Below, piece by piece: positions 35,474 to 47,600 of a DNA stretch of 64,000 nucleotides (positions within the stretch are counted from its first letter, which is position 1; every line of letters starts with the position of its first letter). Position numbers and translations under genes: made by a program. The stretch is taken from the NCBI RefSeq assembly GCF_023078275.1, contig NC_062985.1:3658001-3722000 (forward strand), in the 5' to 3' direction. Under the pieces are notes generated by a model. That model was given only the letters and a program-made list of their open reading frames with translations, ran no database searches and was not told where the DNA came from. The DNA comes from Leguminivora glycinivorella. Taxonomy: Eukaryota; Arthropoda; Insecta; Lepidoptera; Tortricidae.

Positions 35474-36639
35474 GCAGGTGAGATAAATTGTCTTTTTATG
35501 AGTTGACTTTCGAGATAAATATTATTTTATGTGTCGCTTAACCCATTAACGGCTGATTTTTTTTCATGTCGCCGATTTTGATAATTTTTAAATATATTAC
35601 TATATTTCTTTCCAGGATCAGAGACCGAAAGTTAAAATTTAAATCGGACCAATAGTTTTGGAGAAAAATACTGATGCCGTATGGCACCTCTAGCCTTGCA
35701 CCGTGTCAACAATTACAAGTTGTTATTTTTTAAATATTTATGTAACTTGTAAGTTTTACGTACATTAAGGATAAAGGCCTAAATCGTACTGGCAACTACG
35801 TTATCTGGATTGTTTTTTACACTATTATAAGACCCATCTAGGAGGTACACCCTCAGCGCATGGTACCAGAAAATGACTGATTGTTTAGGTAGATTCCAGA
35901 CATAGCCAACTGTTTTATATTGATCTCACTAATTTTGTTCTAAACCGTTTGTGAAACAGTCTGAATATATCTGTATATTATTAGTAACCACTAAGTGACC
36001 AAAATCTTCATCACAATGTAGCATTGACATCCTCATTGTTCTATAATAGCTAAAAACGAGGTATATGAAGCTCCGGTGTAAGGTTATACTATATGAAGCT
36101 TTTAATTAAATTGATACCGGTATTGAGATTTCTTAGCTGTAAAAAGCATCATCCTACCACGCCATCATCCTATCTTAATCTCAACCAGTGTTGTTAGAAA
36201 TTAATTTATAACCAAGTGGGTTGAACCTTGATATACTGTATGGGCAAGAGGACCAAGATAGATGTTATAACTCAAAACCTTACTTTTCTTGAAGCAATTT
36301 CACTAGATATGTTGAAATAGGACAATAATAGTCTATAATTTTTAAGAAAAAAAAACCGTCGCCTTTCGGGTTCTGGTGAAAGCTACTACCGAATGTTGGA
36401 TTATGTAGAAATGTGTAAGTATTTTTTAAAACTGCTTTTAATGCTTTAATTATTAGATGGCAACACAAATGACACACGAAATATACGTATAACGTTAAGG
36501 TTTGAGGAGTTTCCTTAATTCCTCATGAATCCGATTGATTATATTATAAGAAATCGAAGCTTGACAAACTTTGACTTCAAAACTTATGCTTAACAAACAT
36601 AACTAAATAAATGTCACTGTACTGAACTTCAATGCATGC
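35474..36639. other. No gene recognised
   Basis: AT-rich sequence. TGCCGTATGGCACC at about 35,672 has relatives at 37,720 and 38,090, indicating fragments of a shared repeat whose ends read AACCCATTAACGGCT and AGCCGTTAATGGGTT (about 35,540 and 38,106). Confidence 0.4.
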
Positions 36640-37460
36640 TTTTCTTACAAAAATACCAAAGTCACTATAAGTATGCCGTTCAGATTTGAGGAGTTCGGTT
36701 CTGACCATCATCAGAAATTCCACTGCACCAAATGTCACTGTTCTGGATGAAAGTGCATGCTGTTCTTATAAAAATGGCAAAGTCACTATAAGCGTGCCGT
36801 TCAGATTTGAGGAGTTTGGTTCTGGCCATCATCAGCAGTTCCACTGCACCAAATGTCACTGTTCTGAACGAAAGTGCATGATGTTCTTATAAAAATACCA
36901 AAGTCACTATAAGCGTGCCGTTCAGATTTGAGGAGTTCGGTTCTGACCATCATCAGAAATTCCACTGCACCAAATGTCACTGTTCTGGACGAAAGTGCAT
37001 GCTGTTCTTATAAAAATGGCAAAGTCACTATAAGCGTGCCGTTCAGATTTGAGGAGTTTGGTTCTGGCCATCATCAGCAGTTCCACTGCACCAAATGTCA
37101 CTGTTCTGGACGAAAGTGCATGCTGTTCTTATAAAAATACCAAAGTCACTATAAGCGTGCCGTTCAGATTTGAGGAGTTCGGTTCTGACCATCATCAGAA
37201 ATTCCACTGCACCAAATGTCACTGTTCTGTACGAAAGTGCATGCTGTTCGTATAAAAATACCCAAGTCACTATAAGCGTGCCGTTCAGATTTGAAGAGTT
37301 CCGTTCTGGCCATCATCAGCAGTTCCACTGCACCAAATGTCACTGTTCCGTACCTAAATGCATGCTGTTCCTTTATTAACACAAAAATCACCATATGTAT
37401 GCCTTTCAGATTTGAGGAGTTCCCTCGATTTCTCCAGGATCCCATCATCAGAACTGGGTT
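36640..37460 (+). repeat. 121-bp minisatellite with a 242-bp higher-order period
   Basis: About seven units of 121 bp, each containing GTGCCGTTCAGATTTGAGGA, CCACTGCACCAAATGTCACT and a GTGCATGCTGTTCTTATAAA end. Two unit types alternate, TTCGGTTCTGACCATCATCA and TTTGGTTCTGGCCATCATCA, so near-identical copies recur every 242 bp (36,686 and 36,928). The flank at 37,460-37,640 matches 24,600-24,850, so the array is an expansion inside a dispersed repeat. Open frames in it are by-products. Confidence 0.9.
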
Positions 37461-37640
37461 CTGAGAAAAATGGGACCAATCTGTATGTATATACATTCAA
37501 TCAAAAAAAAATTTTTCAAAATCGGTCCAGGAACGACGGAGATATCGAGGAACAAACATAAAAAAAAAAAAAAAAAAAACATACAGACGACTTGATAACC
37601 GTCCTTCTTGAGATATGAGGCGACGGTTAAAAACTGTAAT
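37461..37640 (+). repeat. Tail of the minisatellite-bearing dispersed repeat
   Basis: Contains AAATCGGTCCAGGAACGACG, GAGATATCGAGGAACAAACA, an A20-type run at 37,561-37,579 and GACGACTTGATAACCGTCCT. The poly-A run and ordered conserved blocks suggest a retroposed or LINE-tail origin. Confidence 0.5.
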
Positions 37641-38391
37641 CAAAACGCTAAAACATAAGAGGAATTAAAACACAGTACACGTAATATTATATCATTTGAA
37701 AAGACAACATACTCGGCAACTGATGCCGTACGGCATCGGCAAATTTTGCCGTGCTATACACGGAAAGTGAAATTAAAATTTAATAGTTTTTGAGTACCAT
37801 CGGATCAATAATATATACCAAAATAGAATAAAATGCATTTAATTTATACTTTACTAGAAATAAAACCATTTTTGACCATTTTCCTCAGACCGATCATGAA
37901 GAATTTGCCCATTTTTAGATACTTATATTTTTGGGTACTCGAAATTAGTAGATATAATCCAAATTGCTACAATATATGTGGTTATAGTGATAACTGGTAC
38001 CCTTAGGTATCTAATTCATCAAAAATCTGTTTAGTTTTTCAATAATTGTAACCTTAGACAGGGAAATACTAAGCACAGGAAAAGCGATGCCATATGGCAC
38101 CGCTAGCCGTTAATGGGTTAAGACTCGGTTAAATCCATTGCTACTTAAAATAGTAGGTACATTACGATACAAGTCCGTAAAAACGGAAGTTCGAAACGAG
38201 TGGCGATAAATTAGAACATGACCGAAGGGAGTGTTTTAAATCGACACGAGTTACGAATTTCCTTATCACACGTATATCGTACGACGTTTTTCAGTACAGA
38301 TGAGCCTCCGAAGTTTCGACCTGGCATATAACGCACCACTTCTCGCACTAGTGCGTAAAAAAAAACACGATCTGTACTGAAAAGGTTGTTT
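37641..38391. other. No gene recognised
   Basis: AT-rich intergenic sequence with fragments of the TGCCGTATGGCACC-type repeat. Confidence 0.4.
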
Positions 38392-38968
38392 TTTTAGGGT
38401 TCCGTAGTCAACTAGGAACCCTTATAGTTTCGCCATGTCTGTCTGTCCGTCCGTCCGTCCGTCCGTCCGTCCGTCCGTCCGTCCGTCCGTCCGTCCGTCC
38501 GCGGATAATCTCAGTAACCGTAAGCACTACAAAGCTGAAATTTGGTACCAATATGCATATCAATCACGCCAACAAAGTGCAAAAATAAAAAATAGAAAAA
38601 AATGTTTTATTAGGGTACCCCCCATACATGTAAAGTGGGGGCTGATATTTTTTTTCATTCCAACCCCAACGTGTGATATATTGTTGGATAGGTATTTAAA
38701 AATGAATAAGGGTTTACTAACATAGTTTTTTGATAATATTTTCATTTTCGGAAATAATCGCTCCTAAAGGAAAAAAAAAGTGCGTCCCCCCCCTCTAACT
38801 TTTGAACCATTTGTTTAAAAAATATGAAAAAAATCACAAAAGTAGAACTTTATAAAGACTTTCTAGGAAAATTGTTTTGAACTTGATAGGTTTAGTAGTT
38901 TTTGAGAAAAATAAGGAAAACTACGGAACCCTACACTGAGCGTGGCCCGACACGCTCTTGGCCGGTTT
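38392..38968 (+). repeat. GTCC-tract repeat, full-length copy outside the palindrome
   Basis: Same block order as 16,829-17,417, with a long (GTCC)n tract at about 38,445-38,500 and a GCTCTTGGCCGG end. It shows the family is dispersed independently of the palindrome. Confidence 0.85.
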
Positions 38969-39232
38969 TTTTTCATATTATTCATAATCAACCTTAAAGA
39001 TGAATGAGAAGGTCCGAGACTCAATTAATAGGTACCTACTTATTCCTACAAATTTTAAGTAAAGCCTGTCCAAAAATATATGACTACGCGCCAAGTTGAC
39101 GAATTTCTTTAGAACTATGTTCTTCATAGTAGGTACTTATACTAAACTGTCACCGCATCAAAGAATAATACCACCGCATACAATAGAACAACAGCTCCTT
39201 CCTGACAATAATCACATACTTATTTCTGGTCA
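38969..39232. other. No gene recognised
   Basis: AT-rich spacer. Confidence 0.4.
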
Positions 39233-39351
39233 GGGGGCCGATTTTTGAGTCTCACGGCGTTCGAATTCAGAAAATTGTCACTGAAAATAATAGGCAATTC
39301 ACCGTTTTCAACCCGTATTTTAGTGACAGTGAGACTCAAAAATCGGCCCCC
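39233..39351. mobile_element. Short inverted-repeat element
   Basis: GGGGGCCGATTTTTGAGTCT and its inverted copy bound a 119-bp element with an inner AAAATTGTCACTGAAAATA loop region. One copy in the window. Confidence 0.75.
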
Positions 39352-40094
39352 AGGCTTTAAAAAAATACAGCAGTATTGTACATAAAGAGGCTTTAAAAAA
39401 ATAAAGCAGTACTGTACTACCTATAATAGACAGATAATGGTATACTGTGCAACAAGGGAGGTAAGGGGGATTTTGTCAACGAGTGTTATAACACGCGACA
39501 GCCGCAGCCGCAATTTCCTGCCAAGTAGCTAATTATAACGATTTTTCTACGTGAAATTTACAAAATAAATGTAAAACACACTGAAATAATTGTAAAACAT
39601 AAATAAAATGCATTTTTCATACCGTATAATATTTTTTTATAGCTTAATAGTCAAATTTTAGTTGTGCAAAAAAATCCTTGGCTGATTGAAACATCCTTTG
39701 CCTGAAGTATTGTACGGATTGTATAAGTATTAATTTTTAAAACTAAATCCATTATTCCCTTGGGAATAAAATAGTACATTATTCTTCAGTACACGTAGAC
39801 GCAATGAGACCTTTAAACAGGAAATGTGATGAAAACCTTCTTTCGCGTTTCTCTAAAGCGCCCTCCACACTCGCGTGCGTATCGCGGGCATCGCGGAGCG
39901 GGCTCATGGATATGCCGTGGATATGCTCATAGAGTATATTGAATAGTATGGTATATGCCCACGGGTGACAAAGTCGCTCGACAATTTTTTTTGTCGGTCT
40001 CATATAGTCTATGGGCTAGTATATGAAAGTGCACACCTTTGGTGCACACACAAGCAAGTTTGTAACTGAATCTAATAATAGTTATTTGTTTTCC
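39352..40094. other. No gene recognised
   Basis: AT-rich. A tandem pair of AGGCTTTAAAAAAATA units lies at 39,353-39,400. Confidence 0.4.
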
Positions 40095-40290
40095 AAGGGG
40101 GCAAAGTTGTTGTTTAACCGCACGTGCCAATATTGATACCCGAGCAAGCGAAAGATTCCAATAATTAACCGCGAGCGTAGCGAGTGATTCTAAAAGTGGA
40201 ATCTTGAGCGTTGCGAGGGTTTCAAGGCACGAAGGTTAAACAAACTTTGCCACCAAGTGAAACACAAAATTTTTCACCACACTAACACGA
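40095..40290. repeat. Dispersed repeat with GAGCGTAGCGAG core, copy 2
   Basis: Same block order as 2,158-2,335: GGCAAAGTTGTTGTTTAACC, CCGCGAGCGTAGCGAGTGAT and a tail with GTGAAACACAAAATTTTTCA. Diverged, non-coding. Confidence 0.5.
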
Positions 40291-41578
40291 ACAAAATACT
40301 GACTATAAAACATCAAACTAAGTCAAATCCATCAATCTATTCAATATTTACGATTCAAAATCATCATTTGTAGCAGCCAGTTAAAATTTGTATGAAATTA
40401 CTTTGCACTCTTGTGAATAACAATTTTGCGATCTGTTTTCGAACAGCAAAGTAAGCCTTTACCAGTTGGTGTGGTGAAAATATATTTTGACTGCGTTACA
40501 TACTGTACGATACGTTCATTAATACCTACCTAGGCATTGTTTCACGAGTACTACATTAATTTCGGCGCTGATTCACGAGGAATGCTTAATTACTACACCA
40601 CTTACAGATGACTAGCATGATTCATGACCGCCATATCGGATTTCGGAGGGATGCGTTGCGGGGGTGGACGAATAACATAATAATTGGATTTTTATTGGTC
40701 ACGCCGGTGACAAACATAATAAAATTATGACGACGTAAGAGCGAGAAAGAGCTATTTTTTTCTCGCCCTCACTTACGTAAACAAATTCCAAGGTCTCGGT
40801 CCGTGCGGTGGTCGTTTGTTAGTTACTTTACAGGTTGGCAAAAAAGAGAGAAGATATTACAACAAGTGGTGTGTCGTAAAGCCAGGAAATCTGGACTATA
40901 TGTAAGTATAAGTAAGTATGAAGAGGGACTATACTACGTCAGAAGTTGAAAGTTGACTAACCGAGTGCTGCACGAGTTGAGCCGCTGGCAGAAGCCTCTG
41001 CGTCGGTAGTTCTTCTGCTGATTAGGGCGCTGTATTTCCGGTTTACGTTCTTATTAGATTCTTCCCAATTGTATGTGGCTGTTGCTTAAACAGATTTTTA
41101 GATGACACTGATTTTATTTTGAAGTTTGACATTCATATTATAATTTTTATTACTAGCAGGCTAGTAGCTGCGCTAGAACCAATGAGATATAGTATAACTC
41201 TGTATAACTTTACTTTATCAAAGAAAAAGGTTATGTACTTTTCTGTACAAGTCAAAAACCGAAAGCTGTTTAAATTGGGTGCAACCGTGCAAGCACCATC
41301 ATCATACTTCGTGCAACTATATACACTTTCCGAACGTACCCTTCGAACAACTGTCACCGTGACAGCTGAACTTAGAAAAAAAAAATCGTTTATTGACCGT
41401 AATCGTAAATACTCTCGTAAACTCGTAATTTCAATAAAATCAATGAATGGGAAATCAACCAAAAATTTCTATTTAGCCCCAGTTATTACACAGAGATAAA
41501 CAAACGTGAATTTGAACACCATCTTTATATTTTCTACTTCATAGATATGTAACTAAATCTGAGGTTTAGTCTGAAACA
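40291..41578. other. Upstream region of Tace; promoter or 5' UTR not resolved
   Basis: Contains the second copy of the GGCGCTGATTCACGAGGAAT repeat (40,564-40,640). The 1 kb before the Tace start codon has no recognisable core promoter that I would defend. A 126-codon frame at 41,119-41,499 has an overlapping frame on the other strand and no known domain. Confidence 0.35.
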
Positions 41579-41639
41579 ATGAATCACACAGTGTTTATAT
41601 CTTCCTTAGTTTTCTGTTGTTTTATTGTGACTGGAACAT
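41579..41639 (+). CDS. Tace: Tace exon 1: start codon and signal peptide
   Basis: Reads MNHTVFISSLVFCCFIVTGT, a short N-terminus and a hydrophobic core, then GTAAGT donor in phase 1. Chosen because it supplies a signal peptide in the right phase directly upstream of the prodomain exon. Confidence 0.85.
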
Positions 41640-44600
41640 GTAAGTATTTTAGAACCATTAAACAACAAAAGGATTGAGCTTAAAGTGAAGTTAGTGTTTA
41701 AGGTTTGACATAGAAATGTACGATACTATACAATATCGTTTTAGGTTCTATAAGTCACAACCTGAAATACTACGAGACTATGCACGCATCGAGTCTGCGG
41801 CACCACGTCGTGAAGCGCGGAGCGAAGCCCTCGAACCATCTTTTCAACACTATAAAGGAACTACACTTCCGGACACTGGGAAAGGATTTCAGGCTAATAT
41901 TGCATCCTCGCACATCTGTGTTGCATTCTAATTTCAAAGCTTATGCTGTTGATGGGGACGGAAAAGAAACTACTGTACATGTTGGTAAGTAGCCGAAGTT
42001 GTAATCTCGACGACAACAATGTATAGGGTACAATCTGCAATGATTTTTTTCAGAAAATTGCACCTTACCTACAACCTACAAGGTGCTATCTGCTACAAAT
42101 AGATATTGCGGACTTCGCCTTGTACGTTGTTGTTGTTGATCTGTCTAATATTCCATCATTATAGAGAATTAGACATGCAATGTTACATGGGTAGATACAT
42201 AATGGCCCCTGGAAAGGAGGAAAAGGTGTGGCAAAACATTATTATTATTTGTAAAGCAGGCAGGCAGTTGTAGTAACTGATATAGCCTGTACCCAGTTGT
42301 CGGCAGAGGTTTCAGGTGTTATGTGGAATTAGCACTGTGCTTGTCTAACTTATTCTTGAATTTGTTTACACTTAGGGCATATTACATCCTCCGGGAGCTG
42401 ATTCCAAGCTTTTACCACTCTATTACTAAAGAAATGTCTGAAACATTGTCTTACTTACAGTATTAGTAATTACGATCAATTTGCTATAATGTAAGCAAAA
42501 GTAACACAGAAGAATAGAAAAAATAGTCAGTTCTGATAATTTAGTAAAACATTTGCTCCTTACCATCATAGCAATGGCGCAACATCTGATTCTGAGATAA
42601 CCATCATGATCTTAATATTACTTGTATCTGATTTTAGATAGAGACAACTTTTACACTGGCAGAGTGTTCGGAGAAAAGTCATCTGAAGTGAAGCTACATA
42701 TGGAAGATGGACTTATCACTGGCATTATCCACACGCCTGATGAGACCTATCATATTGAGGTAAGAACATTAAATCTACAAGTAATTTCACCTTGTAATTC
42801 ACTTCAAATATTCTCCTTGGCGTCTCAGAGTGCTGGTGGCTTAGATGTAAGAGTGTGGGATTCTTAAGCTAAAAGTTGTGGATCCATGGGTTCAAACCTC
42901 AGCTCATACCAATGAATTTTGAAACCCATGATATCTATATAACATAACATTTGACACCAGGCAGACAAGCATGGTTGCGCGACAAATGGTAAAACAACAG
43001 GCCGTCCCTATCGAACTTACAAATAGAGCAATAGAGACGGCCTGATATTTTAACTTTCGCGCGCGACCATGCTTGCCTGCCAGCTCTCTTATAAAAGCTT
43101 GTATAAATAGTGAGCACAAAACCTACTTCTTATAGCACGTTCTGGCTTTGTCTTAACATTTCTCTTTTTGTTCAAACATTTAAAGCATTTTTTACTAAAT
43201 TTAGCCATCATGGCGTCACCTGCCAGACCTGGACGACAAGACGATGATAACCTACAAAGCTTCTGATATCCGGTTCAGCTGGGCTAACTCTGACGATGCC
43301 AACAAACCCAGAGTCTGTGGATATATTAAAGAAGGGAAAGGTATGGAAATGTCAATAAATTATGTTTTCTGTATTCGAATATTATAGTTACCGCAGTATT
43401 CAGTGACAGTGGGAAGATTGCAAAATTTTAGTAAAAAACGATTAAAATAAATAAGTGGCAATAGAATTGACCCTATTTCAGTATATCATACTTTATATGA
43501 GCTCAAATATTTAAGTACATTAATTTTAGTATTTAATGACAATAGTGTACAGTGATTTATATTACATCCCGTATAAACAAGATGGAAGGCAAGATTACAC
43601 TTTACACAATATTAAATGTATCATTTGCACATTCTCTGATAAAAAATCTTTATACAAATGAAGTACCTATAAAATGGGTGATAGACGTACGAGCAAGTAC
43701 GCGTACTTAACACTTTCGAAACCGGGCTCTACGCGGCGCTACGACATTTTCGCTACATACGAGGAAACCCATGTAATCGGCTACGCTTCTACGAGCGGTG
43801 TACCCGACAGTCGGGTTCTTGGTAGCGAAAGTGTTAAAGATTTCAAACGGGTTGGATCGTCGACGACTATGCGCGGCGGTTTTAAATTACGCGTACTTAC
43901 GGTGCACATAGGGGTATTTGACTAAAAAGCTGGCCAAAATTATGTATATACATTTTTATAAGTAGTTCCATTGTGTCAATCCAAATATGCTATTTTAATT
44001 TATTTTTATTTTTTCTTATAGAACTAGAAGAAGACGACGAAAACGACCAACTAGAGAACAAGCACGCACAGTCAGAGCGAGACAAATACCTCGACAACAT
44101 CGAGGTGGACCACGAGTCGCCCCACAAGCCGGACTCCACGAGCGACAGGGACGCACATAGGCGCGTGAAGAGACAGAGCGACTACGAGTACACGCCGACT
44201 AAAACCCGCTGTCCGCTGCTGCTTGTGGCCGATTATAGGTTCTTTCAAGAAATGGGAGCGAGTAATACTAAGACTACTATTAGCTATTTGGTAAGTGTCA
44301 AGATTATTGTGTTAAGTTGCCCCACAAGGACTCCACGAGCGACAGGGACGCACATAGACGCGTGAAGAGATAGAGCGACTATAAGTACACGCCAGCTAAG
44401 ACCCGCTGTCCGCTGCTGCTTGTGGCCGATTATAGGTTCTTTCAAGAAATGGGAGCGAGTAATACTAAGACTACTATTAGCTATTTGGTAAGTGAGATGA
44501 AGATTATTGTGTTATGTTACTCTAGGAGTGACAGGGACACGCATGACTGTCATGGCATTCTTGTTATTCCAAATTTCCAAAATGCCACATTACTACTTAA

Positions 44601-47600
44601 TTCTTCAGTATTTTCGTCAGAGATAAAAACTTCATTGGTACCTATATTATAATGTTGTGATCGTCATAATAGCTTTACTGTACTTTAGGTATAGAGAGAG
44701 ATTTTAATTACTGTAAAATTATTTGCAGATAAGCCTTATCGACCGTGTCCACAAAATCTACAATGACACAGTATGGCAGGATCGTCAGGTACCTAATCGT
44801 AGAAACTTAAACAACTATAATTATTAGAACCTCTTCATCATTAAGTAAATAAATACTATAGGACATTTTTTACACAGATTGACCCCACGATAAGCTCAAA
44901 AAGGCTTGTATTGTGGGTACTCAGACAACGAGACAACGGTATATACACCCTGTTTTTGTTGAATTCCGTTATCTTTAAGGGATGGTTCTTTAGATCAAAT
45001 ACAATTAATTACTCTAAGAAACTAGCGTCTTAACTTTTACGGTTATCGAGTTATTAAAAAAATAAAGATAATTACTGAACATGTGTGTGACAGCCTTTAC
45101 CAATTCCTAATGTTATTTGTTTTGACATGTGCCGTCAATCACTTGACACTAACTTGAATGTTATTCTTAAGGGTCTCTCACACTAATAAACAGAGCCCGG
45201 AAAATCCATAGCAAAACAAAAGACTGTCGCAATCAAACTAGGGTGAGAAACATTTTTTTATCGATATCGAGTAAGTTTTGTCTAAAAAAAATCATACCGA
45301 TATGTTTAGGTACGTACGTTATTTTATAAATTATTCACGCCAAACGCAAAACAAGTAGTAAGTTAAGGGTTAGGTTAGGTCCATAGAACAGTTACAATGT
45401 TCAACTTTGTCTATTACGGAATCATTCCTCATTCTGGACACTGTTCGTTGTTACGTAAACTGGAGTAAACTTTTACCGGTGATACGCAAATTTGAAGCCG
45501 TACTGGACCGAAATCCTGATTATGACCATTTACGAGAAATATCCGAAAATCTTACCCGACCTGACCATCATACCAATTACAATGAGTTTTATAAATTTGA
45601 TCCCTTGACGTCGAGTGAAGTCGAACGTTCATTTAGTATACATAAATGGCTTTACAGTAATAAACGAAACAGTCTCCTCCCAGAGAATGGTGAAAAATTA
45701 ATGATTATATACTCCCATTACTATAACAAACCCAATAAGATGTCAAGTGCTGCTGTGTGTACTGACGTGGATTTCGAGGAAGAAGTTTCATCTGTACCTG
45801 TATAATTATTTATACATTTTTTTTTCATTTGGTGGGCCATTTTCTTCTCATATTTAGAACTATCGATATCGATAAAAAAATGTTTCTCACCCTAGTTTGA
45901 TTGCGACAGTCTTTTGTTTTGCTATGGATTTTCCGGGCTCTGCTAATAAATTCATTTTTATGTATGAAAATGATGAAATTTTTTTTATTGCGAATTTAAC
46001 TAAAAGTGATGTACAGGGTGGTTCTTGACATCACTTTAAATGAACCTAGCTACGTGTCGAATTTAACAGAAAACAAAAAAACACGGTGTATAATTTACAA
46101 ATACATATATGTATACATAGAAAACATCCAAGCCCAGGATGCTTTTGATCATAGAAAATTCTGAACACATAGTCTATTGGCACTATTAACAGTTTTAAAC
46201 TACATTCCCCATAATGCTTGTGTTTGTATGTTTTTTTTTATTTAAATTATAAATGGCCTTACTCTTGGCCACAGACTAGCCAAAGGCAACGACGTGGCCT
46301 GCGAAGGAGTGAGCTCTCCCAGAAGATGCCTTACCTTATATATTTTTACAGGACATGGACGGGTTCAAAGGCATGGGGTTCGTGATCAAGAAGATCTTAG
46401 TTCATTCAGAGCCGACTCGCGTCCGCGGCGGCGAAGCGCACTACAACATGGTTCGAGAGAAGTGGGACGTGCGGAACTTACTTGAGGTATATTTTTAACA
46501 TTCTGCTTTGTACCAATGTATTCTTAACTGAACTACTTTTTTTTTTAGTATATTTGAACATGATATATTCTGCGTGCGTAGCCGAATGCACAAACGCTCA
46601 CGAAACGAAACGCTCGTAGATATCTATCTCTATCGCTCTTGCGTATTGGTGCGACAGAGCCAGACTACGTTTCGCGGCGTTTCGTTTCGTGTCGTAGAAA
46701 TGCCATTCACCTACGGGACCAGATCAGAACTACTGGCTTGTTATCAAACTTGACCAGATTCAAACTTATTACAATCCATACTAACATTATAAATGAGAAA
46801 GTGTGTGTGTCTGTTTGTTTGTCCATCTTTCACGGCAAAACGGAGCGACGTATTGACGTGATTTTTTAAGTGGAGATAGTTGAAGGGATGGAGAGTGACA
46901 TAGGCTACTTTTTGTGCCTTTATATCCCCCCCACTTCCTTAGAATGGGGGGTGGAAGTTTGTATGGATCATTCAGCAATTTTCGAATTTAACGCGAGCGA
47001 AGTCGCGGGCAAAGGCTAGTTTAGAATAAATTTAAAAGTGGAAAATGTCTGCCTTGGGTGAGACTTGAACTCTAAGCCTAGTGGCATCGATTGCAGACGT
47101 TTCTGCTAATCAGAAGTTAAAAATTGATGACATTTTTTTTTCTCAAAACAATGGTTGAATTTCCCTCGTTGTCCCACATAAGTGCGTTTTTACATTATCC
47201 GATCCGATATCGGATGTAGGAAGGATTTCAATAGCAAACATCAAAGATAGCGGCTTAAATGTATGGGGTATCGATCCTACATCCGATATCGGATCGGATA
47301 ATGTGAAAACGCACTAAGGCACCCACCATAAACGAGTAAGCTATGAGCTATCGGCGATAGAGACGAACATAAGATAATTCCTCCCATGGAAAAAAAAACC
47401 GGCCAAGAGCGTGTCGGGCCACGCTCAGTGTAGGGTTCCGTAGTATTCCCTATTATTCTCAAAAACTACTGAACCTATCAAGTTCAAAACAATTTTCCTA
47501 GAAAGTCTTTATAAAGTTCTACTGTGATTGTGTGATTTTTTTCATATTTTTAAACATATGGTTCAAAAGTTAGATTTTTTCCTTTAGGAGTGATTATTTC

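Noticed and set aside
36686..37379. Repeated 68-69 residue frames in the 36.7-37.4 kb region
   Set aside because: They are products of the 121-bp minisatellite, with parallel frames on the other strand and no domain.
41119..41499. 126-codon frame just upstream of Tace
   Set aside because: No domain, overlaps a frame of similar length on the opposite strand, and the Tace signal-peptide exon at 41,579 needs no upstream coding exon.
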